This document shows, in pieces, positions 9,040 through 16,413 of a DNA stretch of 43,055 nt; position 1 is the first letter of the stretch; every line of letters starts with the position of its first letter. Below the pieces are notes generated by a model. That model searched no databases. It saw only the letters and a program-made list of their open reading frames with translations, and was not told where the DNA came from. The stretch is taken from the NCBI GenBank assembly GCA_035552275.1, contig DASZLR010000093.1:1-43055 (forward strand). The letters are read 5' to 3'. The translations under genes were made by a program, and so were the position numbers. The stretch comes from DASVLX01 sp035552275 (GTDB lineage: Bacteria > Actinomycetota > Actinomycetes > Mycobacteriales > Pseudonocardiaceae).

Positions 9040-9095
9040 TGTCATGGTCGGCAGCGGGCGCGGTGAAGTCGAGTAGCCGGGCGCCTTCGGCCCGG
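9031..9095 (-). pseudogene. Fossil 3' end of an AlkZ-like winged-helix gene
   Basis: On the minus strand this stretch reads AEGARLLDFTAPAADHD, closely matching the end of the intact gene at 10368-11459 (AEGARLLDFTTPAADHN). The two DNA segments (about 9031-9094 and 10382-10445) align without large gaps and are roughly four-fifths identical by eye. Only the last ~20 codons remain. It is convergent with a tetR gene, just as the intact copy is. Confidence 0.6.
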
Positions 9096-9351
9096 CTGGG
9101 ACGCGGCCTGCCTGGCCGAAGACTGCGATCTCGGCGTCCGGCTGTCCAGCCGGCGGGCTCGGGTGGTGGTGTCCTACGACCCGATTCTGGTGACCCGCGA
9201 GGAAACCCCGGACTCGCTGTACGGCCTGTTCAGGCAGCGGACCCGGTGGAACCAGGGTTTCCTTCAGGTATTCCGCAAGAAGGACTGGAAGCGGCAGCTC
9301 AGCCGGCCACAACGTTGGCTGGCCCGGTACACCCTGGCCACGCCGAGGTCA
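9094..9351 (+). pseudogene. Fragment of a GT2-family glycosyltransferase
   Basis: An ~85-residue reading frame without a start codon encodes WDAACLAEDCDLGVRLSS, then RARVVVSYDPILVTREETP, then FRQRTRWNQGFLQVF. These are the ED acid motif and the QxxRW motif of processive or membrane GT2 glycosyltransferases (cellulose-synthase-like). The nucleotide-binding N-terminus and the membrane helices are missing on both sides. An in-frame stop lies just upstream at 9064. It is a truncated relic of an ordinary enzyme. Confidence 0.75.
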
Positions 9352-9363
9352 CCGGCGAGGCGA

Positions 9364-9666
9364 TCACTGCCGCGCGTCCAGCATGGCGCCGGTCGCGTGC
9401 AGCACGTCGAGTCGGTCCACTGTGGGCTCGCCCGCTGGCCGGCTCCCGCCGAAACCGGCGTCCACGGCGGGGTGGATCCGCGATTCAAACGCCTGGGCGC
9501 AGGCGGTTTCCGACTCCCACACGTCGATGTAGCGCAAGCCGCCGTCCGCGCGTCTGACGCACAGGTGCAACAGCGAGCCGGCCATCGGCTCCGGGCCGAT
9601 TTCGTCGATGATCTTCCAGTACAACGATTCGTCGATGGGAACGTCTTGGGTGTACGCGTAGACCAT
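9364..9666 (-). CDS. Small hypothetical protein, possibly dimeric alpha-beta barrel
   Basis: 100 residues, ATG preceded by a good GGAGG site. The sequence (LLHLCVRRADGGLRYIDVWES, then AFESRIHPAV) resembles stand-alone ferredoxin-like or antibiotic-monooxygenase-type proteins that act as homodimers, but no catalytic residue can be named. It is divergent from a TetR gene across a perfect inverted repeat and is probably that regulator's target. The function is unknown. Confidence 0.7.
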   Translation of the reverse strand: MVYAYTQDVPIDESLYWKIIDEIGPEPMAGSLLHLCVRRADGGLRYIDVWESETACAQAFESRIHPAVDAGFGGSRPAGEPTVDRLDVLHATGAMLDARQ

Positions 9667-9684
9667 GACGGCCTCCGGTTCATT

Positions 9685-9709
9685 TTGATCCGAACTTGTT
9701 TCGGATCAA
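9685..9709. promoter_or_regulatory. Inverted repeat operator between small protein and TetR
   Basis: Arms TTGATCCGAA (9685-9694) and TTCGGATCAA (9700-9709) are perfect inverted repeats separated by 5 bp. The site lies just upstream of the TetR -10 element and between the two divergent genes, so one bound dimer could control both. Confidence 0.75.
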
Positions 9710-9715
9710 TACTGC

Positions 9716-9721
9716 TAAGGT
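9716..9721 (+). promoter_or_regulatory. -10 element of a probably leaderless tetR transcript
   Basis: TAAGGT fits the actinobacterial TANNNT -10 pattern and ends 7 nt before the ATG at 9729. Transcription would start at the initiation codon. There is no Shine-Dalgarno sequence. Confidence 0.5.
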
Positions 9722-9728
9722 ATGCCTC

Positions 9729-10382
9729 ATGGACGAGAACGTCAAGGGGCGTCGGCGGCGCTATCACTCACCTAGGCGGACGGAGCAGGCCGCCGCGACC
9801 CGCCATGCCGTGCTCACCGCCGGCCGCCAGCTCTTCATCGCCAACGGCTACGCGGCGACCACCGTGGCCGCCATCGCCCGGCGGGCAAATGTCGCGGTGG
9901 ACACCGTCTATGCCACGGTCGGTCGCAAGCCGGCGATACTCCGACAGTTGGTCGAGACGGCGATCTCCGGCACGGATGAGGCGGTCCCGGCCGTCGCTCG
10001 CGACTACGTAGTCCGTATTCGGGCCGCCGGCAGCGCCCGCGAGAAGATCGCCATCTATGCCACCGCTATCGCCGTCATCCAACAGCGGCTGGCCCCGGTG
10101 TTTCTGGCGTTGCGCGACGCCGCGCTCACCGATACCGACTGCGCGGACCTGTGGACCGAAATCGGGCGACGGCGCGCACACAACATGCGCGAGTTCGCCG
10201 CCGACCTGCGGGCCACCGGAGAACTCCGGGCAGACCTCACCGACGACGAGATCGCCGACATCATGTGGAGCATGAACGCCGCCGAATACTGGGTTCTGCT
10301 GGTCAATGAACGCGGCTGGACGCCACACCGAATGGGAACATGGCTCGCCGACGCGTGGAACCGGCTGTTACTCCGAAACTAG
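9729..10382 (+). CDS. TetR-family transcriptional regulator
   Basis: 217 residues. The N-terminal segment has the TetR DNA-binding domain (GYAATTVAAIARRANVAVDT, then VYATVGRKPAILRQL). The C-terminus is helical, as in TetR proteins that sense small molecules. The start at 9729 is favoured by the -10 element 7 nt upstream. Its 3' end overlaps the convergent AlkZ-like gene by 15 bp. It probably represses itself and the small divergent gene through the repeat at 9685-9709. Confidence 0.88.
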   Translation: MDENVKGRRRRYHSPRRTEQAAATRHAVLTAGRQLFIANGYAATTVAAIARRANVAVDTVYATVGRKPAILRQLVETAISGTDEAVPAVARDYVVRIRAAGSAREKIAIYATAIAVIQQRLAPVFLALRDAALTDTDCADLWTEIGRRRAHNMREFAADLRATGELRADLTDDEIADIMWSMNAAEYWVLLVNERGWTPHRMGTWLADAWNRLLLRN

Positions 10383-11459
10383 GAACCGAATGTTGTGATC
10401 GGCCGCCGGCGTGGTGAAGTCGAGCAGCCGGGCTCCTTCGGCCCACACCGCGGATTTGACCTGATTGGACAATCGAACCAGCGGCCTGATGTCCAGCACG
10501 GCCAAGCCCTTGGTCTGGTTGATCTTCCATGTCCCGGCGACGAATCCGTCGACCAGCAGCGCGGAACGGATGATGCCGTTGACGGTGAACAGGGCCGGCC
10601 GATGCTCGGCTCCGATGATCCGGCGACCGTCCGCATAGGACAGCAGCACGTTGTCGAACTCGGGCAGAAACCGCACCGGCGCCGGAACATCCGGGTCGGG
10701 GCGCGGCGCATCCGGCACGTCGAACAGCTCGACGCCGTCCTCGTCCCGAAACGCCGGGAGCCCAAGCCGGTCGACCACCTCGCGCAATCCGGTGCGGCCA
10801 CACCACTTCTGCACATCGGCCACGCTGGCCGGACCGAACGCGCGCAGGTAGCGCAGCACGGTGTCATCGGGCGCGGTGTCGCCGGACAGCGGCTGGCCGA
10901 ACCAGGCGTCGGCGGTGGTGACCGTGGTCTGCCCGGATCGACCCCACACCGCGCGCGGCGGCACCTGGACCAGCGGCAGCCGAGTGCGCACCGCGTTGGC
11001 CAACGCCTGCCGGTCCCGGCCCGGCCAGCGTTCCATCAGCCGGCGAGTCAGCTCGCTGGACAGCAGCGGTTCCGGTTCCACCAGCTTCCGGCCGAACGTC
11101 TCGATCTCGCCGAGATCAAGCCCATCGAGCTGACGCGAATAGGTGGCGCGCAGGGTGCGGTCCAGCACCTCCTGCATCACCGGCCGCAGCCGCCGGCAGT
11201 CGGCGGCGGTCACCAGGTGCACGGTGCCGCGCATCAGCGCGATCCGCACCACCTCCCGGTTGACCAACAGGTCGCCGAGTTCGTCCGGCCGGAAATCGAC
11301 GAGCCGGGTCCACAGCCCGGTGTAGGGCGGGAACGGCGCCTGGGCCTGCATGCCGACCAGGTACTCGATCGCGGCCGGGACGGCCAGCGGCGCTCGATGC
11401 AGCAACAACTGGCGGTCCAAGGTGGCACGGTTGAGCGCCCTCCGAGTCAGCACCGTCAC
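10368..11459 (-). CDS. AlkZ-type winged-helix DNA glycosylase (HTH_42 family)
   Basis: 363 residues from a GTG. The family hallmark QAQ is at Gln38 and Gln40 (YLVGMQAQAPFPPYTGLW). In Streptomyces AlkZ two Gln residues with this spacing are catalytic and excise bulky or interstrand-crosslinked alkylpurines. Tandem winged helices follow, including RGTVHLVTAADCRRLRP. The length matches the family. This supports a DNA-repair role against alkylating compounds. No toxin biosynthesis cluster is visible nearby, so it may be one of the housekeeping paralogues. A fossil of a second copy's tail is at 9031-9095. Confidence 0.82.
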   Translation of the reverse strand: MTVLTRRALNRATLDRQLLLHRAPLAVPAAIEYLVGMQAQAPFPPYTGLWTRLVDFRPDELGDLLVNREVVRIALMRGTVHLVTAADCRRLRPVMQEVLDRTLRATYSRQLDGLDLGEIETFGRKLVEPEPLLSSELTRRLMERWPGRDRQALANAVRTRLPLVQVPPRAVWGRSGQTTVTTADAWFGQPLSGDTAPDDTVLRYLRAFGPASVADVQKWCGRTGLREVVDRLGLPAFRDEDGVELFDVPDAPRPDPDVPAPVRFLPEFDNVLLSYADGRRIIGAEHRPALFTVNGIIRSALLVDGFVAGTWKINQTKGLAVLDIRPLVRLSNQVKSAVWAEGARLLDFTTPAADHNIRFLVSE

Positions 11460-11709
11460 GCCAGCATCATGCCGCTCTGCTGACACCGCGGCGAAACAGC
11501 CGGCTGGACAGCGCCATCGACACGAGAGGATGCCACCTGCCGTTGCCCTCGGCGTGGCCGGGCCCGAAGGATCGACAGTTATCGTGGGCCGCAACGGGCT
11601 CCGGTTGCCGCGCACCGCCGCGTGGCCGATGCCGCGCGTGGGCCGCCGCGTCCGGTGACAATAGCTCTGCAAGCTCTGGACACACCCAGCCGCCGAAGCA
11701 AGGAACACC

Positions 11710-13182
11710 ATGGATTCCCCCACGAGTCCCGAGCCGGCGAGTGCCGGTGTCTCCAGTGTCCCCAATGTCTCCGTGCCGCCCGCGCACGAAGAGGGCAGCG
11801 ATCTGGTGCACCTGTCCACTTTGCTCAAGCGCCCGGTGACCGACCGGCACGGGGAATCGCTCGGCCGACTCGCCGATGTCATCGTTCGGTTGCGCGGCCA
11901 CGATTATCCGCTGGTCAGCGGGCTCGTCGTGGCGGTGGACAGCCGACGCGAGGTGTTCGTGTCGATCAGCCAGGTGCGGTCCTTCGACGGCGACGTGCTG
12001 GCCCTGGCCAGCGCCCAGCTCAACCTCCGCCAGTTCGAACGCCGGGACGGCGAGGTGCTGCTGCGCACCGACGTGCTCGGCCACCGGCTGATCGACGTCG
12101 CCGAGGCCCGGCTGGTCCGCGCTACCGACGTCGAGCTGGCCCGCCGCGACGACCAGTGGCTGGTCTCCTGCATCGACACCCAGCGGCACCGCCGGTTCCT
12201 CGGCCTGTTCGGCGGCCGGTCGGACGAACACGCCTGCCGGGACTGGAAAGCGTTCGAGCCGCTGATCGGGCACGAACACACCGCAGTGCTGCGCGGCGCC
12301 GTCGCGCGGGTCCGGGGACTCAAGCCGGCGCAGATCGCCGACCTGCTCGAAGAGGCCTCGCGCGACGAGGGCGAGGAGATCCTCCGGCACGTGCACCAGG
12401 ACCCGGAACTAGAGGCGGACGTCTTCGAGGAACTGGACGAGGATCTGCAGTCCCGGCTGCTCGGCGCGCGCACCGACGCCGAGATCGCCGCCGTGCTGGC
12501 CCGGATGCGCGCGGACGACGCGGCCGACGCGATCGCCGAGCTGCCACAGCGCCGCCGCGAGCCGATCCTGGAACTGCTGCCCGCCGGGGTCCGCACCAAG
12601 GTGCTGACCCTGATGGGGTTCAACCCGACCAGCGCTGGGGGCCTGATGGGCGTGGACTTCGTCACCGTCGCGCTGGACGCCACCGCGGACGCCGGCATCC
12701 AGGCTGTCCGCCAGGCGCGCGGGCTCCAGGCCGAGGCGCTGACCAGCGTGTATCTGGTCGGCAAGAAAGGCAGGCTGAAGGGCGCGGTGAAACTTGCCAC
12801 GCTCGTGCAGGCCGACCCGGACACCCCGCTGCGCGAACTGGCCGACACCGACCCCGTCCGGGTTCACCCCGATGCGGACGTGGTGGACGTGGCCCTGCTG
12901 ATGGCCGACTACAACCTGCTCACGCTGCCCGTCGTCGGCGAGGACGGACGACCGCTGGGCGTGGTCACGGTGGACGACGTGCTGGAAACGACGCTGCCCG
13001 AGGACTGGTGGCGCCGCGAACCGGACACCTCACACGAGCCGCCGGACCCGGCCGATGAGGACGGTGTCGACGAGAAGGACAGTGTCGACGCGAAGGACAG
13101 TGTCGGCGAGACCGAGCCCACTGGGCCCACTGGGCCCACCGACAGCAGGCCCGCCAACGGGAACGGACGGCAGACACGGTGA
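11710..13182 (+). CDS. Soluble MgtE-like sensor: PRC barrel, MgtE N-domain and CBS pair
   Basis: 490 residues, ATG with AAGGAA upstream. The order is: a short disordered N-terminus, a PRC-barrel-like region (~35-110), an MgtE N superhelical domain (~200-300, LKPAQIADLLEEASRDEGEE, LARMRADDAADAIAELP), two CBS domains (~305-435), and an acidic low-complexity tail with short repeats. The membrane channel domain of true MgtE is absent. The stop overlaps the GTG of the following transporter (GTGA), so the two are made together. In MgtE the N and CBS domains bind Mg2+ and gate the pore; here they probably regulate the separate transporter. The 250-bp upstream gap shows no recognisable M-box riboswitch. 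Confidence 0.85.
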   Translation: MDSPTSPEPASAGVSSVPNVSVPPAHEEGSDLVHLSTLLKRPVTDRHGESLGRLADVIVRLRGHDYPLVSGLVVAVDSRREVFVSISQVRSFDGDVLALASAQLNLRQFERRDGEVLLRTDVLGHRLIDVAEARLVRATDVELARRDDQWLVSCIDTQRHRRFLGLFGGRSDEHACRDWKAFEPLIGHEHTAVLRGAVARVRGLKPAQIADLLEEASRDEGEEILRHVHQDPELEADVFEELDEDLQSRLLGARTDAEIAAVLARMRADDAADAIAELPQRRREPILELLPAGVRTKVLTLMGFNPTSAGGLMGVDFVTVALDATADAGIQAVRQARGLQAEALTSVYLVGKKGRLKGAVKLATLVQADPDTPLRELADTDPVRVHPDADVVDVALLMADYNLLTLPVVGEDGRPLGVVTVDDVLETTLPEDWWRREPDTSHEPPDPADEDGVDEKDSVDAKDSVGETEPTGPTGPTDSRPANGNGRQTR

Positions 13183-14897
13183 GCGAGCGTGCCCGCCGCG
13201 TCCCCGGCGACCCGCCGAAAGGCTCGCCCGGCCGCACCCCTGTCCCACCGAAACCCAAGGCGCCCGCCAAAACCCACTCCACCCCGACGAAAACCGCCGT
13301 GCTGGACTCGGCGCACATCGGCGACATTCACGGTGCGCTGGGCAGCATCCGACTGGACGACCAGGACCAGCAGCGCACCCTGCGCCGCCGGCTGCTGACC
13401 TTCCTGGCCATCATCGGACCCGGCCTGATCGTGATGGTCGGCGACAACGACGCCGGCGGCGTCGCCACCTACGCGCAGGCCGGCCAGAACTACGGCTACA
13501 GCCTGCTGTGGGTGCTGTTGCTGCTGATTCCGGTGCTGATCGTGAACCAGGAAATGGTGGTCCGGCTCGGCGCGGTGACCGGCGTCGGACACGCCCGGCT
13601 GATCAACGAGCGGTTCGGCCGGTTCTGGGGCTGGTTCTCCGTCGGCGACCTGTTCCTGCTCAACTTCCTCACCATCGTCACCGAATTCATCGGCGTTTCC
13701 CTGGCACTGGCGTATTTCGGGGTGAGCAAATACATCTCGGTGCCGATCGCGGCCGTGCTGCTGGTGGCGATCACCGCGTCCGGCAGCTTCCGCCGCTGGG
13801 AACGCGCGATGCTGGCGTTCATCGCGCTCAGCCTGTTGCTCGTCCCGCTGGCCGTGCTGTCCCATCCGCGGTGGAGCGATCTCGCCGTGCACTTCTTCGT
13901 GCCCGGCATCTCCGGCGGTGTGTCGTCGGACGCGGTGTTGCTGATCATCGCCATCGTCGGGACCACGGTCGCGCCGTGGCAACTGTTCTTCCAGCAGTCC
14001 AACATCATCGACAAGCGGATCACCCCGCGGTTCATCCGCTACGAGCGCGCCGACACGGTGCTGGGCTCGGTCGTGGTGGTGCTCGGCGCGGCCGCGCTGA
14101 TCGTGGTCGCCGATTTCGCGGTACGCGGCACGAAACTGGCCGGCCAGTTCACCGACGCGCTCGGCGTGGCGAACGCGCTGGCCGGGCACGGCCGGGTGCT
14201 GGGCGGACTGTTCGCGGTCGTGCTGTTCGACGCGTCGATCATCGGCGCCGCCGCCGTCACCCTGGCCACCAGCTACGCGTTCGGCGACATGTTCAACCTG
14301 CGGCACTCACTGCACCGCAGTTTCGCCGATGCCAAAGGCTTCTACGCCAGCTACGCCGGCCTGGTCGCGCTGGCCGCCGCGATCGTGCTCATCCCCGGCG
14401 CTCCACTGGGGCTGATCACCACCGGCGTGCAGGCGCTGGCCGGGCTGTTGCTGCCGTCGGCCAGCGTGTTCCTGCTGTTGCTGTGCAACGACCCGGAAGT
14501 CCTCGGGCCGTGGGTCAACCCGCGCTGGCTGAACGTGGTGGCCAGCGTGATCGTCTCGGTGCTGCTGATGCTGTCCGGCATCCTCGTGGTGACGACGGTG
14601 TTCCCCAGTATCGACACCACCGCGGTGACGCTGTGGCTGGCGGGCTCGCTGGTGGTCGGACTGGTCGCCGCCGCGATCGCGCTGCGCGTCCTGCGGGCCC
14701 GCCGGGGCACGCCGGCCCTGGTGCGTCCCGAGGTGAGCGAGGCCGAGCGGACGCACTGGCGGATGCCGCCGCTGGCGCTGCTCAAGCCGGTGCGCTGGTC
14801 GCCGGAGATCAAACTCGGGATGAGCCTGCTGCGCGGCTATCTGGTGATCGCCGCGGTGCTGCTGATCGTCAAGGCGGTCCAGCTCTCCACCCACTGA
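13179..14897 (+). CDS. NRAMP-related divalent metal transporter with altered metal site
   Basis: 572 residues: a cytoplasmic Pro/Lys-rich N-terminus, then about eleven membrane helices. Helix 1 aligns with NRAMP (IGPGLIVMV, then VATYAQAG), but the DPGN motif reads Asp91-Ala-Gly-Gly94. Helix 6, normally with Met and His, reads Val264-Ala265-Pro266-Trp267-Gln268. Loss of the Met and the Asn is a feature of NRAMP-related Mg2+ transporters rather than Mn/Fe importers, as I recall that family. Coupling to an MgtE-type Mg2+ sensor supports Mg2+ as substrate; Mn2+ or Co2+ cannot be excluded. The ion is inferred, not shown. Confidence 0.82.
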   Translation: MSERARRVPGDPPKGSPGRTPVPPKPKAPAKTHSTPTKTAVLDSAHIGDIHGALGSIRLDDQDQQRTLRRRLLTFLAIIGPGLIVMVGDNDAGGVATYAQAGQNYGYSLLWVLLLLIPVLIVNQEMVVRLGAVTGVGHARLINERFGRFWGWFSVGDLFLLNFLTIVTEFIGVSLALAYFGVSKYISVPIAAVLLVAITASGSFRRWERAMLAFIALSLLLVPLAVLSHPRWSDLAVHFFVPGISGGVSSDAVLLIIAIVGTTVAPWQLFFQQSNIIDKRITPRFIRYERADTVLGSVVVVLGAAALIVVADFAVRGTKLAGQFTDALGVANALAGHGRVLGGLFAVVLFDASIIGAAAVTLATSYAFGDMFNLRHSLHRSFADAKGFYASYAGLVALAAAIVLIPGAPLGLITTGVQALAGLLLPSASVFLLLLCNDPEVLGPWVNPRWLNVVASVIVSVLLMLSGILVVTTVFPSIDTTAVTLWLAGSLVVGLVAAAIALRVLRARRGTPALVRPEVSEAERTHWRMPPLALLKPVRWSPEIKLGMSLLRGYLVIAAVLLIVKAVQLSTH

Positions 14898-14909
14898 CGA
14901 ATTGTCTAC

Positions 14910-16244
14910 TCAGGACAGAACCTCGGCGCCATAGTCGCGCAGCAGTGCGGCCACCTCGGCGCTGGGCGGCTTGTCCGGGCCCCACGACGGGACGACGGCG
15001 CCGGCCTCGACCAGCGCGCGCACCACGGCCGGCCAGTCCGGATTCGGGTCGTGCCCGAGGTGCTGCCCGCTGCCCACGATCGCCCACTCCAGCGCCGGAC
15101 TCCGCCAGGTGCCGTCCGGCGCGGTCAGGTCCGCGCCCCGCGCGATCAGCAGCCGGACAACCTCGGCGCTACCGGCGCCGGCTGCCGCGTGCAGCGCGGT
15201 GGCCTGGTCGTCACCGGCCCGGGAATCGATGGGCGCACCCAAGTCCAGCATCAGGGCGACCGTCCCGGCATCGCCTCGGTCGGCGGCGGCCAGCAGGGCG
15301 TCCCGATCGGTCAGATCCGCGACCACCGCCGGGTCGGCCTCGGCCAACCGGTGCGCCTCGGCTCGGTCGACCCGGTGGCAGGCCGCCAGAAACCGGTCAG
15401 CGGGCGTGCTGTCGTCCCGCACGCCGTGCCGGATCAGCAGCGCGGCGATCTCCGCGCGGCCGCGCCGCAGCACCGTCCGATACGGCGAGCGCCCGTCCCG
15501 ACCAGGGACGTTCGGATCACCGCCGCGCGCCAACAACAGCGCGATCAACCCTTCCTGGCAATCGGTGCGCACGGCGGCGGCGACCGGCGACTCGTCCGGC
15601 GCGGGCTCGCCGAACAACTCACCCGGCAGCGGCCGCGAGGGATCCGCGCCGGCGTCCAGCAACAGCCGCACGCCGTCGATGTCGTCGGTGCTGATCGGCG
15701 CGGCCAGCGCGGTCGACTCAACCAGACTGTCCATAACGGACAGCAGCAGCCGCAGGCATTCGTGCTCCGGAGCGGCGAACGCGGCGAGATAGACGGTGTG
15801 GTCGTCCGGCCGGGCGCCGCGCTCCAACAGCAGTCGGGTGATGGCCGCGTTGCCGGCGCACCCGGCCGCCCCGTACAGGGTGCCGCAGTGGCCCTGCCCA
15901 CCGCGCCCGGCCGCCGTGGTGTTGGCGTCCGCGCCGGCGTCCAACAACAGCCGCGCCACCGCCAGCAACCCGTCGGCGTGTTCGCGACTCACCCGATGCC
16001 AACGTGAGCTGCACGCGGCCAACAACGGCGGCCAGCCGAATCGTTCGTCCGGGCGGTTGACCAGCGCGGGATCGCGTTCGACCGCAGCCCGAACGCGCTG
16101 GATGTCACCCAGCACCACCGCGGTGCGAACGTCGTAGCCGGCGATCGCCGGGTCGGCGTGCAGCAGCACCGCCGCCCGGCCGAGCCGCCCGTTCACGCTG
16201 GCAGTGAGGAATTCCTCGACCCGCTCGGCGAGCTCAGTCGACAT
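14910..16244 (-). CDS. Ankyrin-repeat protein
   Basis: 444 residues, ATG with GGGAG 5 nt upstream. Many ankyrin units are visible, with the LLLDAGAD or LLIARGAD hairpin signature recurring (ARLLLDAGADANTT, TRLLLERGARPDD, VRLLLDAGADPSR, ALLLARGGDPN, VRLLIARGADLTAP). There is no signal peptide. It is probably a cytoplasmic protein-binding scaffold. It converges with the transporter gene with a 12-bp gap and diverges from the glucosidase. The gap at 16245-16413 holds a short inverted repeat (CACCTG / CAGGTG at 16254-16270) that may be regulatory. The partner is unknown. Confidence 0.9.
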   Translation of the reverse strand: MSTELAERVEEFLTASVNGRLGRAAVLLHADPAIAGYDVRTAVVLGDIQRVRAAVERDPALVNRPDERFGWPPLLAACSSRWHRVSREHADGLLAVARLLLDAGADANTTAAGRGGQGHCGTLYGAAGCAGNAAITRLLLERGARPDDHTVYLAAFAAPEHECLRLLLSVMDSLVESTALAAPISTDDIDGVRLLLDAGADPSRPLPGELFGEPAPDESPVAAAVRTDCQEGLIALLLARGGDPNVPGRDGRSPYRTVLRRGRAEIAALLIRHGVRDDSTPADRFLAACHRVDRAEAHRLAEADPAVVADLTDRDALLAAADRGDAGTVALMLDLGAPIDSRAGDDQATALHAAAGAGSAEVVRLLIARGADLTAPDGTWRSPALEWAIVGSGQHLGHDPNPDWPAVVRALVEAGAVVPSWGPDKPPSAEVAALLRDYGAEVLS

Positions 16245-16413
16245 GTCATCTCCCACCTGGTCCGCAGGTGTGGGCTCGCAGCGGATGACCGCGTGCCGAA
16301 GCGATCTACAGTGAGGTGGACTCAGTCCTTCCCGCGGACCCGAGCGCGCGCCTCAACGCGTCGCCAATCCTACGAGCCCTCAGTCACCCATCAACAGCGA
16401 AAGGGGAGCCCGC

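Noticed and set aside
9094..9351. A working glycosyltransferase
   Set aside because: No start, an in-frame stop just upstream, and both the nucleotide-binding half and the membrane helices are absent.
11460..11709. M-box magnesium riboswitch before the MgtE-like gene
   Set aside because: The conserved M-box blocks could not be found by eye; a covariance-model search would settle it.
13055..15694. An 879-codon plus-strand open frame
   Set aside because: It is the shifted-frame shadow of the NRAMP-related gene and the reverse of the ankyrin gene; rich in Arg/Ala/Pro with no motif.
16254..16270. Short inverted repeat CACCTG/CAGGTG as an operator
   Set aside because: Six-base arms are too short to stand out in this GC-rich sequence and no regulator gene is adjacent.
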